Part shown: piece after piece, positions 8,176 to 16,704 of the stretch
Layout of the letters: each line of letters opens with the position of its first letter
How positions within the stretch are numbered: the first letter of the stretch is position 1
Origin: Streptomyces camelliae
GTDB taxonomy: Bacteria; Actinomycetota; Actinomycetes; Streptomycetales; Streptomycetaceae
Direction: 5' to 3'
DNA: 64,000 nucleotides
Assembly: GCF_027625935.1 (NCBI RefSeq)
Contig: NZ_CP115300.1
Location: 7,626,001-7,690,000 of the forward strand
Translations under genes and position numbers: made by a program
The notes under the pieces: model-generated
The model's input: the letters and a program-made list of their open reading frames with translations, nothing else
Database searches by the model: none
What the model was told of the DNA's origin: nothing

Positions 8176-9471
8176 ATGGGCGACCCTGCACTGTCCCGCC
8201 GCGGCTTCCTGGCGGCCTCTGTCGCCGCCGGTCTCGGGGTGACCGCGCTCAGCGGCTGCGGCGGCGACTCAAACGGAGGGTCGTCCTCGGGGACGACCAC
8301 GATCGAGTGGTGGAACATCTCGACCACCGAGCCCACCAAGACCGTCTGGGCCGGCCTGGCCAAGAAGTTCGAGGCCCAGAACCCCAAGGTGAAGATCAAG
8401 ATCGTCCAGCTGGAGAACGACGCCTACAAGTCGAAGATGACCGCGCTCATCGCCTCCGGGAAGCTGCCCGACATCTTCCACACCTGGGGCGGCGGCGTGC
8501 TGAAGCAGCAGGTCGAAGCGGGACTGGTCGAGGACCTCACCGACCGCACCAAGCCGTGGGCCGACGGACTGCTGTCGGTCGCCAAGCAGCCGTACCTCAT
8601 CGACGGCAAGCTGTACGGCGTCCCGTTCGACATCGGCATGATCGGCTTCTGGTACAACAAGGCGCTCTTCAAGCAGGCCGGGATCAGCGAGCCCCCGGCC
8701 ACCTGGAGCGCCTTCCTGGACGCCGTGAAGAAGCTGAAGTCCGCCGGGATCACCCCGCTCGCGCTGGCCGGCAAGGAGAGCTGGACCGGCATGTACTACT
8801 GGGCGTACCTCGCGATGCGCACCGCCGGGGTCGACGCCCTGCAGAAGGCCGACGACAAGAAGGACTTCAGTGACGCCGGGTTCGTGCAGGCCGGGCAGCA
8901 CCTGAAGGACCTCGTGGACCTCCAGCCCTTCCAGAAGGGGTTCCTCGGGGCTGCCTACTCCACTCCGACCGGGCAGGCCGCGGCCGTCGGCAACGGCAAG
9001 GCGGCGATGGAGCTCATGGGCCAGTGGGCGCCCGTCGTGGAGGCGGACGCGGGCAAGGGGCTCGGCGCGAACCTCGGCTTCTTCCCGTTCCCCGAGGTCG
9101 AGGGCGGCGCCGGCAAGATCACCGAGGTCTTCGGCGGAGGCGGCGGCCACGCCCTGCGCAAGGGCGCCCCGCAGGCGGCCGTGGACTTCCTGAAGTTCTT
9201 CGCCTCCGAGACCACCGACCGGGAACTGGTGCAGAAGACCAAGACCCTGCCCGTCGTACCGGCGGCGGAGAGCGCCCTGACCGACCCCAACATCAAGGCC
9301 GTGCAAGCCCAGTTGAAGGGCGCGACGGGCTTCCAGCTCTACCTCGACCAGGCCTACGCGCCCGCGCTCGGCCAGCAGGTCAACGACAGCGTGGCCGGGC
9401 TGATCGCCGGCTCCAAGTCCCCGCAGCAGGTCACGTCGTCGATCACCAGCACCGCGAAGCAGGAGCAGTAG
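8176..9471 (+). CDS. ABC transporter extracellular sugar-binding lipoprotein
   Basis: 431 residues, family 1 solute-binding protein for oligosaccharides. The leader has a twin-arginine motif (SRRGFLAAS, residues 7-15) and a lipobox ALSGC with Cys28, so it is probably exported by Tat and lipid-anchored. Mature sequence shows the typical IEWWNIS opening, GKLPDIFHTWGGG and GVPFDIGMIGFWYNK segments. AAGGAG lies 8 bp before ATG 8176. It is the first gene of an operon with two permeases and a GH10 xylanase, so xylo-oligosaccharides are the likely ligands (inference from context). No ATPase gene is present locally, as is usual where MsiK serves many importers. Confidence 0.9.
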   Translation: MGDPALSRRGFLAASVAAGLGVTALSGCGGDSNGGSSSGTTTIEWWNISTTEPTKTVWAGLAKKFEAQNPKVKIKIVQLENDAYKSKMTALIASGKLPDIFHTWGGGVLKQQVEAGLVEDLTDRTKPWADGLLSVAKQPYLIDGKLYGVPFDIGMIGFWYNKALFKQAGISEPPATWSAFLDAVKKLKSAGITPLALAGKESWTGMYYWAYLAMRTAGVDALQKADDKKDFSDAGFVQAGQHLKDLVDLQPFQKGFLGAAYSTPTGQAAAVGNGKAAMELMGQWAPVVEADAGKGLGANLGFFPFPEVEGGAGKITEVFGGGGGHALRKGAPQAAVDFLKFFASETTDRELVQKTKTLPVVPAAESALTDPNIKAVQAQLKGATGFQLYLDQAYAPALGQQVNDSVAGLIAGSKSPQQVTSSITSTAKQEQ

Positions 9472-9479
9472 GGCGCGCG

Positions 9480-10487
9480 ATGACCTCGACCTTCCTCTCG
9501 GATCAGCAGGGCGAACGGAACGGTCCCGACGCCCTCGCGGCGGTCCCGGTGACGAATGCCGCCCGGCAGCGCAGCCGCCGGCGCGCCCTGCACTGGCTCA
9601 CCGCCGTCGGCCTCCAGGTGCCCGCCCTGGCCCTGTTCGGCGTCCTGGTGCTGCTGCCGATCCTGTTCGCGCTGTACGCGTCCTTCTTCCGCTGGGGCGG
9701 CTTCGGGATGCCGTCCGACTACACCGGCACCGACAACTTCAGCCGGCTGTTCCAGGATCCCGTGTTCCTCGGCGACCTGTGGCGCATGCTGCTGCTGGTC
9801 GTGCTGTCGCTGGCGGTGCAGCTGCCGTTCGCGCTCGCCATGGCCGTGCTGCTCAACCAGAAGGTGCGCGGCCGGGCGGCGTACCGGATGCTGTTCTTCG
9901 CGCCGTACGTCCTGTCCGAGGCGATCACCGGCGTGCTGTTCAGCATGATCTTCGCCCCGGACCAGGGCCTGGCCGACCATGTCCTCAAGGCCGTCGGCCT
10001 CGGCGGGCTCGGCGGTGAGTGGTTCTCCGGCACCTCCACCGTGATGGCCACGCTGTTCCTCGTCATGACGTGGAAGTACTTCGGCTTCCACATGATGCTC
10101 TACCTGGCCGGACTCCAGGCCATCCCGGCCGAGTTGACCGAGGCGGCGACCGTCGACGGCGCGAACCCCTGGCAGCGCTTCCGGCACGTCACCCTGCCGC
10201 TGCTCGCGCCCACCCTGCGGATCAGCGTCTTCCTGTCCGTGATCGGGGCGATCCAGCTGTTCGACCTGGTGTGGGTGGTCACCGCGGGCGGGCCCGACCA
10301 CCACTCCGAGACGATGGCCGTGACCATGTTCCAGTACGGCTTCAAGCGCTACCAGGTCGGCTACGCCAGCGCGATCAGCGTGGTCATGTTCGCCATCAGC
10401 CTCGTCTTCGCCCTCGCCTACCAGCGGTTCGTCCTGCGCCGCGACCTGGAAGGGGCCACCACGAACATGAGGGGAGCCGGCGCATGA
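9480..10487 (+). CDS. ABC sugar transporter permease (MalF-type)
   Basis: 335 residues with about six membrane segments, the first around residues 45-68 (ALALFGVLVLLPILFALYAS). The EAA loop is visible near residue 220 as ELTEAATVDGANPWQRFRHVTLP, the ATPase contact site of binding-protein-dependent permeases. The gene begins 8 bp after the stop of the binding-protein gene and overlaps the next permease by 4 bases (ATGA), so the three are one transcription unit. It forms a heterodimer with the next permease to import the sugar. Confidence 0.92.
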   Translation: MTSTFLSDQQGERNGPDALAAVPVTNAARQRSRRRALHWLTAVGLQVPALALFGVLVLLPILFALYASFFRWGGFGMPSDYTGTDNFSRLFQDPVFLGDLWRMLLLVVLSLAVQLPFALAMAVLLNQKVRGRAAYRMLFFAPYVLSEAITGVLFSMIFAPDQGLADHVLKAVGLGGLGGEWFSGTSTVMATLFLVMTWKYFGFHMMLYLAGLQAIPAELTEAATVDGANPWQRFRHVTLPLLAPTLRISVFLSVIGAIQLFDLVWVVTAGGPDHHSETMAVTMFQYGFKRYQVGYASAISVVMFAISLVFALAYQRFVLRRDLEGATTNMRGAGA

Positions 10488-11332
10488 GCCAGGAGACTCA
10501 CCGCAGCGTCCGTCGCAGGGGCCGGAACCTGCCGCTGCACGTGGTGCTGATCGCCGTCGGCGCGGTGATGGCCGTACCGCTGCTGTACGCGCTGCTGTCC
10601 GGCTTCAAGTCCACCGACCAGCTCTCCCGCAACCCGGTGGGCCTGCCGCACCCCTGGGTCGTCTCCAACTACGGGGACATCCTGAAGTCGGGTTCCTTCT
10701 GGCGGCTGGTCGGCAACAGCACGCTGATCGCGGTCGGTACGACGGTCATCGTCGTCGCGGTCTCCGCGCTCGCCGCGTTCTCCTTCGCGCGCTTCGCCTT
10801 CCGTGGCCGGGAGCTGCTGTTCACGCTGTTCACGATGGGGCTGATGTTTCCGTTCGCGGTGGCCGCGCTGCCGCTGTTCCTGCTGCTGCGCTCGATGGGC
10901 CTGCTGGACAACCCGCTGGGTGTGATCCTGCCGCAGGCCGCGTTCGGGCTGCCGATGACCATCATCATCCTGCGTGGCTTCTTCCGGCAGATCCCCGGTG
11001 AACTGGAGGAGGCGGCCACGCTCGACGGCTGCGGACCGCTCGGCTTCTTCTGGCGGGTGCTGCTGCCGATGGCCCGGCCCGCGCTCGGCACGGTCTCGGT
11101 CCTGGCCGTCGTCACCAGCTGGAACAACTTCTTCCTGCCGCTGCTGGTGTTCACCGACAACACCTGGTGGACCGTCCCGATCGGCGTGCAGCAGTTCCAG
11201 GGCCAGTACTCCGCCGACACCGCACGCGTCTTCGCCTATCTCGTGCTCGCGATGGTCCCGGCCCTCGCCTTCTACTCCGTCGCCGAACGCCAGCTCGTCG
11301 GCGGCCTCACCGCCGGCGCCACCAAGGGCTGA
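10484..11332 (+). CDS. ABC sugar transporter permease (MalG-type)
   Basis: 282 residues, about six membrane segments starting at residues 18-40, with the EAA motif ELEEAATLDGCGPLGFFWRVLLP near residue 185 facing the cytoplasm. Length and motif position are normal for the MalG/LacG class. Start ATG overlaps the stop of the preceding permease (ATGA). Followed after 42 bp by the secreted xylanase, which has its own AGGAG site and probably shares the operon transcript. Confidence 0.92.
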   Translation: MSQETHRSVRRRGRNLPLHVVLIAVGAVMAVPLLYALLSGFKSTDQLSRNPVGLPHPWVVSNYGDILKSGSFWRLVGNSTLIAVGTTVIVVAVSALAAFSFARFAFRGRELLFTLFTMGLMFPFAVAALPLFLLLRSMGLLDNPLGVILPQAAFGLPMTIIILRGFFRQIPGELEEAATLDGCGPLGFFWRVLLPMARPALGTVSVLAVVTSWNNFFLPLLVFTDNTWWTVPIGVQQFQGQYSADTARVFAYLVLAMVPALAFYSVAERQLVGGLTAGATKG

Positions 11333-11374
11333 GCACACCTTCTTCGCAGAGATCCGACAGACAGGAGCCGCACC

Positions 11375-12418
11375 ATGCCCCAGGTACGTCTGAGACTCAC
11401 CGGCGCCCTCGCGGCCGTCCTCGTGGCCGCCGGCCTCGCCACCGGCCCCGCCGCCCAGGCGAGCCCGAAGCAGCCGACACTCGCGAACCTCGCCGAGCGC
11501 CATGGCCGCTACTTCGGCAGCGCCACCGACAACCCCGAGCTGACCGACAGCGCCTACACCAAGATCCTCGGCAGCGAGTTCGACATGATCACGCCCGGCA
11601 ACGGCATGAAGTGGTACGCCACCGAGCCCCAGCAGGGCGTCTTCGAGTGGACCAACGGCGACCAGATCGTGAACCTGGCCCGGAAGAACCACCAGAAGGT
11701 CCGCGCCCACACCCTGGTCTGGCACAGCCAGCTGCCCGACTGGCTCACCTCCAGGCAGTGGACGGCCACCGAACTGCGGGCCGTGCTGAAGAAGCACATC
11801 ACCACGGAGGTACGGCACTACCGGGGCAAGGTGTACTCCTGGGACGTCGTCAACGAGGCCTTCAACGAGGACGGGACGTACCGCGAGACGATCTGGTACA
11901 AGACCCTCGGCCCCGGCTACATCGCCGACGCCCTGCGCTGGGCCCACCAGGCCGACCCGCACGCCAAGCTCTACCTCAACGACTACAACATCGAGGCGAC
12001 CGGTCCGAAGAGCGACGCCTACTACGCGCTCGCCAAGAACCTCAAGGCCCAGGGCGTCCCGCTCGACGGCATCGGCTTCCAGACCCATCTGGCCCTCCAG
12101 TACGGCTATCCCAGCACCCTGAAGGACAACCTCGGCCGCTTCTCCGCCCTCGGCCTGGACACCGCGCTCACCGAGGTCGACATACGGATGCAGCTGCCCG
12201 CGACCGACGACAAGCTGGCCGAGCAGGCGAGCTGGTACCGGCAGCTGACCGAGGCCTGCCTGGCCGTGCGCCGGTGCGTCGGCATCACCATCTGGGACTA
12301 CACGGACAAGTACTCGTGGATCCCGGCCGTCTTCCCGGGCGAGGGTGCCGCCCTGCCGTGGGACGAGCAGCTGAACCCCAAGCCGGCGTACCAGGCGCTG
12401 CGGGAGGCGTTGCGCTAG
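11375..12418 (+). CDS. Secreted endo-1,4-beta-xylanase, GH10
   Basis: 347 residues. A signal peptide (residues 1-29, cleavage after AQA) is followed by a single GH10 barrel. The acid/base is Glu161 in WDVVNEAFNEDG and the nucleophile is Glu267 in ALTEVDI; WHSQLPDWL and LYLNDYNIE are further family marks. It ends directly after the barrel, with no carbohydrate-binding module or linker, unlike many Streptomyces XlnA enzymes of about 480 residues, so it probably works on soluble or accessible xylan. AGGAG lies just before ATG 11375. It releases xylo-oligosaccharides for the ABC importer upstream. Confidence 0.95.
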   Translation: MPQVRLRLTGALAAVLVAAGLATGPAAQASPKQPTLANLAERHGRYFGSATDNPELTDSAYTKILGSEFDMITPGNGMKWYATEPQQGVFEWTNGDQIVNLARKNHQKVRAHTLVWHSQLPDWLTSRQWTATELRAVLKKHITTEVRHYRGKVYSWDVVNEAFNEDGTYRETIWYKTLGPGYIADALRWAHQADPHAKLYLNDYNIEATGPKSDAYYALAKNLKAQGVPLDGIGFQTHLALQYGYPSTLKDNLGRFSALGLDTALTEVDIRMQLPATDDKLAEQASWYRQLTEACLAVRRCVGITIWDYTDKYSWIPAVFPGEGAALPWDEQLNPKPAYQALREALR

Positions 12419-12456
12419 CGCCCGGCTACGGTCGGTAGCCGCCCCCGGACACGCAT

Positions 12457-12495
12457 CGGGGCCGGTGCGCACCTCATGGGGTGCGGCCGGCCCCT
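12457..12495. terminator. Bidirectional hairpin between xylanase and DUF5999 gene
   Basis: A stem formed by GGGGCCGGTGCGCACC (from 12458) and GGTGCGGCCGGCCCC (to about 12495), with a 1-2 base bulge. It lies between the ends of two convergent genes and has no U tract, as usual in Streptomyces. Confidence 0.6.
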
Positions 12496-12518
12496 CGGGT
12501 CGTTCGCGGGCGCTCCGC

Positions 12519-12725
12519 TCAGGCGGCGGTCATCACGTGCTCCGCACCCAGCGGGCGGTGCGGAGCGATGATCCGGCCGTCGGGCAGCAGCTCACCGGTG
12601 TCCTCGAAGAGCAGGACGCCGTTGCACAGCAGGCTCCAGCCCTGTTCCGGGTGGTGCGCCACGAGACGGGCGGACTCCCGGTCGGCGGATTCGGCTGTCG
12701 GACACGGCGGCTGGTGCTGGCACAT
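12519..12725 (-). CDS. DUF5999 family small protein
   Basis: 68 residues starting MCQHQPPCPTAESADRESA, a small Cys/His-containing actinobacterial protein family of unknown function that is highly conserved in Streptomyces (AHHPEQGWSLLCNGVLLFEDTGELLPDG type core). The MCQHQ start at 12725 is the family start and has GAGAG about 9 bp upstream. An in-frame ATG at 12755 preceded by GGGGGA would add ten residues and cannot be excluded. Convergent with the xylanase gene. Confidence 0.82.
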   Translation of the reverse strand: MCQHQPPCPTAESADRESARLVAHHPEQGWSLLCNGVLLFEDTGELLPDGRIIAPHRPLGAEHVMTAA

Positions 12726-12957
12726 GGGTGGGATCTCTCGCTCTGTCGTGGTCATGGCCGTCCCCCGTGGTGATAAGTCGGTCGGAACCCAGTGTTGCCC
12801 TCCGGGCGTCATTCCGCAGGGATTTCGCGGCACCGCTTCTCACAGGTTCATGACGCGTCACCCGCGCGGACGGTTCAGTCCAAGTGCACTGTCCCTTTGG
12901 GTGGTTCGCAGTGGCCGGATAGGGCTAGTCCGTGCAGGCCAGGCCCCTGACATGGGC

Positions 12958-12990
12958 GTACCCCGCCGCCCGGAGCGGGCAGCGGGGTAC
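12958..12990. terminator. Hairpin downstream of the 200-residue hypothetical gene
   Basis: GTACCCCGCCGCCCG and CGGGCAGCGGGGTAC form a 15-bp stem with one mismatch and a 3-base loop, 22 bp past the stop of the minus-strand gene at 13013. Confidence 0.65.
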
Positions 12991-13012
12991 GGGGGGTGTG
13001 CGGGCTCAGGGG

Positions 13013-13615
13013 TCAGGCGGCGGGCGAGTCGAGCACGGGCGGGCCGAGCACCGGCAGCGGTGTCGCGCGATGGGTCAGCACCGGCAGCAGCTCGGCGACC
13101 CGGTACGGGCGGTGCGCCGGGATGCCGGGCGGGGTCGGGGCCAGCGGCACCAGCAGATCGGTGCCGGCCGGGTGCCCCTCGGCGCCGTCCGCGGTGGTGT
13201 CGCCGTGCAGCCACAGCGTGAGCATGTACAGCCCGGGGACGGACAACAGCCGCGCCTGGTACGGCTGTTGCAGCGCCTCGGCCTGGTGCAGCGCACGCTC
13301 GGTGGAGGGGACGTAGGGGCCCTCGAAGAAGTGCGAGAACGCCCAGCCGTCGGGTGTGAGCATCGTGTCGGCCGCGGCCACCGCCTTGTCGCCGCAGCGG
13401 ATCAGGAAACGCCAGCCGGCCAGCCGGGTCGTGGACAGGCCCTGTGCGGTGATCCGGTCCAGTACATGCACGGGCAGTGGGAGTTCGGGTGTCGCCGGGC
13501 CCTGCGCGGCGCGCAGGGAGGGGGTGGGGGCCTCGCGGACCGCGGTGGGGGAACCGAGGGCGGTGAGGACGGAGCGCAGTGCGGGTGCGGGGGCAGGGGG
13601 CACGTGCAGCGGCAT
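13013..13615 (-). CDS. Hypothetical protein, 200 residues
   Basis: I do not recognise a family. The protein is soluble, Pro- and Leu-rich, without a signal peptide or membrane helix, with a proline-rich N-terminus (PLHVPPAPAPALRSVL) and a mixed core (GWRFLIRCGDKAVAAADTM, GLYMLTLWLHG). Codon use is typical of the surrounding genes. ATG 13615 is preferred over ATG 13633 because AGAGAGG lies 8 bp upstream of it. It stands alone, with a strong terminator hairpin downstream and a 571-bp AT-richer region upstream. Confidence 0.6.
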   Translation of the reverse strand: MPLHVPPAPAPALRSVLTALGSPTAVREAPTPSLRAAQGPATPELPLPVHVLDRITAQGLSTTRLAGWRFLIRCGDKAVAAADTMLTPDGWAFSHFFEGPYVPSTERALHQAEALQQPYQARLLSVPGLYMLTLWLHGDTTADGAEGHPAGTDLLVPLAPTPPGIPAHRPYRVAELLPVLTHRATPLPVLGPPVLDSPAA

Positions 13616-14186
13616 GTGGGTCGCCTCTCTCATTCGACAGGCGCGGCGGCGCGAGGAGGGTGGGGCGGACGACGCTGTCAGCTCACGGAAAAGGCCGGAA
13701 GGGTGGTGGCCCGGTTCGGTGAACGTGGGTGCGGCTCGGTCTGCCTCCCGTGACCGCGACGGCAGGAACATGGCAGGAACCACGACCGAGGGCGTCAACC
13801 TTCTGCCTTGTGGGCGAAGTTTATATGACGCGTGTTCGGCCGTTGTTTCGTCTATCCCATTCCGGTGAGGTGCGCAAGACGGGAATACGCCGTCGATTTG
13901 TGGGACTTCTCCCGATTCCCGGACCGGTGTCCCGCCGCTGACCTCGGAATACGCGCCGGTATCGGTCGGCCGAATGTCGTCGGCGTTTTTCACGAGACGC
14001 TCAGGGTACCCGCAGTGGCGGGATGAAGCTTGCCCCGTGAAAATGCCGCTGGGAACAATCCGACAGAGTAGCGCGCGCCGGGCCCGCGCGGTGCGTTATC
14101 GATCGCTTCCGCTGGGCATCATCCCCCCTGCACCCGGGAGCCCGGCGGCCGTAACGTCGGTCCGCCCACCGAGGAGGGACACTTCG
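13616..14186. other. 571-bp non-coding region, AT-richer than its surroundings
   Basis: Separates two divergent genes. The stretch 13790-13990 is clearly AT-richer than the flanks (for example AAGTTTATATGACGCG at 13818). It contains nested inverted repeats: CGGGAAT (13880-13886) with ATTCCCG (13915-13921), and inside it GGGA-CTTC-TCCC (13902-13913). No protein-coding reading is convincing. It could hold promoters for both genes or a small RNA; nothing more can be supported. Confidence 0.45.
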
Positions 14187-15722
14187 ATGGGGGAGAAGGT
14201 CGTGGCGGGGCAGTACGACCTGTCCGATCGCCAGCGCTATCGCGAAAAGCTTCAGAAGTGCCTCACGGGACTGGAGCGGCTGCTGGTGGAGAAGCGATTC
14301 GACCGCCCCAAGAACCTCATGGGCGTCGAGATCGAATTGAATCTCGCCGGTACCGACGGCATGCCGAAAATGCTCAACGGCCAGGTACTGGAACGCATCG
14401 CGAGCCGAGATTTCCAAACAGAACTCGCCAGATTCAATCTGGAAGTCAACATAGCCCCACACCGCCTGGGTGGCCGGGTATTCGACCGGCTCGCCGAGGA
14501 ACTGCGCACCTCGCTCGCTTACGCGGACCGCAAGGCCCGCGAGGTGGACGCCGGCATCGTCATGATCGGCATCCTGCCGACGCTCGGCCCGGACGACCTG
14601 ATCTCCGCCAACCTCTCCGAGGTCGACCGGTACGCCCTGCTCAACGACCAGATCGTGGCCGCGCGAGGCGAGGACTTCCGGCTCGACATCGAGGGCGTGG
14701 AACATCTCGTCCGTACGGCCAAGTCGATCGTCCCCGAGGCTGCCTGCACCTCCGTACAGCTCCATCTGCAGGTCACCCCGGCACGGTTCGCCGACGTGTG
14801 GAACGCGGCGCAGGTGGTGTGCGCCCCGCAGATCGCCGTCGGCGCCAACTCACCGTTCCTGTTCGGGCACGAGCTGTGGCGCGAGTCCCGGCCCCCGCTG
14901 TTCCTGCAGTCCACCGACACCCGCCCGCCCGAACTCCAGGCACAGGGCGTACGGCCGCGCACCTGGTTCGGCGAGCGCTGGATCAGCTCCGCGCACGAAC
15001 TCTTCGCCGAGAACCTCCGCTTCTTCCCGGCCCTGCTGCCGATCTGCGACGACGAGGACCCGCTGGCGGTCGTCGCCGCCGGGGGCACGCCCAGCCTCGC
15101 CGAACTCGTGCTGCACAACGGCACGATCTACCGCTGGAACCGGCCGGTGTACGGCATCGCCGACGGCGTACCGCACCTCAGGGTGGAGAACAGAGTGCTG
15201 CCGGCCGGGCCGACCGTCACCGATGTGATCGCCAACGCGGCCTTCTACTACGGCCTGGTGCGCACCCTCGCCGACGAGAGCCGGCCGGTGTGGACCCGGC
15301 TGCCGTTCGCCGCGGCCGAGGCCAACTTCGACGCCGCGTGCCGGTACGGCATCGACGCGCGCTTCGTGTGGCCCCGGCGCGGGCGCTACGGCGGCACGGG
15401 CGAGGTCGACGCCGTCACCCTGGTCCGCGACGAGCTGCTGCCGCTCGCCTCGGCCGGGCTGGACGCGTGGGGCGTGGAACCCGCCGACCGGGACTTCTAC
15501 CTGGGCGTCGTCGAGGAGCGCTGCCGACGCCGGGCGAACGGGGCGTCCTGGCAGGCGGCCACCTTCCACCGGGCCCTGGAACAGGGGCTGACCCGAGAGG
15601 GCGCACTGGCCGCCACGACGCGCCGCTATGCCGAGCTGATGCACGCGGGGGATCCGGTGCACCTCTGGCCGGTGGGGCTGCCGGAACAGGTCGCTCCGCT
15701 GGGTCTGGCCGACGTGGGCTGA
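14187..15722 (+). CDS. Glutamate-cysteine-ligase-like (GCS2 family) carboxylate-amine ligase
   Basis: 511 residues. The motif NLMGVEIELNLA (residues 47-58) is the metal/glutamate-binding E-x-E signature of the GCS fold, and HLRVENRVLPAGPTVTDV (about 330-347) is the second active-site segment. The length is longer than EgtA-type or YbdK-type enzymes (about 370 to 430) and matches an actinobacterial clade annotated glutamate-cysteine ligase. Streptomyces make mycothiol rather than glutathione, so the product could be a gamma-glutamyl compound for ergothioneine or another peptide; no neighbour settles this. GAGGAGGGA precedes ATG 14187. Confidence 0.82.
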   Translation: MGEKVVAGQYDLSDRQRYREKLQKCLTGLERLLVEKRFDRPKNLMGVEIELNLAGTDGMPKMLNGQVLERIASRDFQTELARFNLEVNIAPHRLGGRVFDRLAEELRTSLAYADRKAREVDAGIVMIGILPTLGPDDLISANLSEVDRYALLNDQIVAARGEDFRLDIEGVEHLVRTAKSIVPEAACTSVQLHLQVTPARFADVWNAAQVVCAPQIAVGANSPFLFGHELWRESRPPLFLQSTDTRPPELQAQGVRPRTWFGERWISSAHELFAENLRFFPALLPICDDEDPLAVVAAGGTPSLAELVLHNGTIYRWNRPVYGIADGVPHLRVENRVLPAGPTVTDVIANAAFYYGLVRTLADESRPVWTRLPFAAAEANFDAACRYGIDARFVWPRRGRYGGTGEVDAVTLVRDELLPLASAGLDAWGVEPADRDFYLGVVEERCRRRANGASWQAATFHRALEQGLTREGALAATTRRYAELMHAGDPVHLWPVGLPEQVAPLGLADVG

Positions 15723-15884
15723 GGGGTCGCTCCGCCGGGCCGGGCGGACAGGGGCTTCGTGGTGTGCGAAGTGCTCGGCGTCGTACCGGTACGTCGTCCT
15801 CATATCTCCTTCTGCGATCCTTGCCGGACGACCGGTGGGCCCGAGGGGTCCGTGCGGCGGTCTGTGCGGCGGTGGGAGGCAGGA

Positions 15885-16685
15885 GTGCAGGTGGAGGCTG
15901 AGTCGGTGGGCGATTCCGGGGTGCGCGAGCGTGACCCGCGGCGGATCCTGCGGGACGAGACGCTGCTCGTCCTCGCGCTGTCGCTGGGCGCGAGCGGGGT
16001 CTCCGCGCTGATCAGCTTCATCGGCTCGGTGACCAAACCGGGCGGTCTCAAGGACCAGGCGGCCACCATGAACGCCTCGGCCGCCCCGGGCCGCCCCTGG
16101 CTCGACCTCGCCTGGCAGCTCTTCGGCATCGCGACCGCTCTGGTCCCGGTGGCCCTCGTCGCCCATCTGCTCCTGCGTGAGGGCGGCAGTCTGCGCACGC
16201 TGGGCTTCGACCGCACCCGCCCCTGGCCCGACCTGGCCCGGGGTGCCGGCATCGCGGCGGTGATCGGCAGCACCGGCATCGCGTTCTACCTCGCCGCCCG
16301 CGGCCTCGGCTTCAACCTCACGGTCGTCCCCGAGGCCCTGCCGAGCGTGTGGTGGAAGTACCCCGTGCTGATCCTGTCCGCCGTGCAGAACGCGGTCCTC
16401 GAAGAGGTCATCGTCGTCGGTTATCTGTTGCGCAGGCTCGGCCAGCTGGGCTGGACCCCGGGGACCGCACTGGTGGGCAGTGCGGTCCTGCGCGGCTCGT
16501 ACCACCTCTACCAGGGCATCGGCGGCTTCGTCGGCAACATGGTCATGGGCGTGGTCTTCGTGTACCTGTACCGCCGCTGGGGGCGGGTCGGTCCGCTGGT
16601 CGTCGCGCACTCCCTGCTCGACATCGGCGCGTTCGTCGGCTACGCCCTCCTCGCGCACAAGGTGGGCTGGGTGCCGACGCCCTGA
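15885..16685 (+). CDS. CPBP-family intramembrane glutamic endopeptidase
   Basis: 266 residues with about seven membrane segments. The CPBP/Abi motifs are visible as NAVLEEVIVVGYLLRRL (EExxxR-like glutamate pair, about residues 171-187) and RGSYHLYQG (His motif, about 204-212), then VAHSLLD near the end. Such proteins are membrane proteases related to Rce1 and in bacteria are tied to bacteriocin self-immunity or maturation. GTG 15885 is chosen because GGGAGGCAGGA lies directly upstream and it leaves a short cytoplasmic N-terminus; upstream in-frame starts exist. Convergent with phzF-like gene (19-bp gap). Confidence 0.85.
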   Translation: MQVEAESVGDSGVRERDPRRILRDETLLVLALSLGASGVSALISFIGSVTKPGGLKDQAATMNASAAPGRPWLDLAWQLFGIATALVPVALVAHLLLREGGSLRTLGFDRTRPWPDLARGAGIAAVIGSTGIAFYLAARGLGFNLTVVPEALPSVWWKYPVLILSAVQNAVLEEVIVVGYLLRRLGQLGWTPGTALVGSAVLRGSYHLYQGIGGFVGNMVMGVVFVYLYRRWGRVGPLVVAHSLLDIGAFVGYALLAHKVGWVPTP

Positions 16686-16704
16686 GCCCCGGCGGACCGG
16701 CCGC

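Noticed and set aside
12848..12865. An 18-bp near match between 12848 and 56767 (TTCATG-CGCGTCACCCG)
   Set aside because: Only one mismatch, but the surrounding sequence does not align, so chance or a short shared motif cannot be excluded; not counted as a repeat copy.
13880..13921. A small regulatory RNA or extracytoplasmic-sigma promoter in the 571-bp gap
   Set aside because: The inverted repeats are short and loops long, and no GGAAT/GTT or similar promoter spacing fits well enough.
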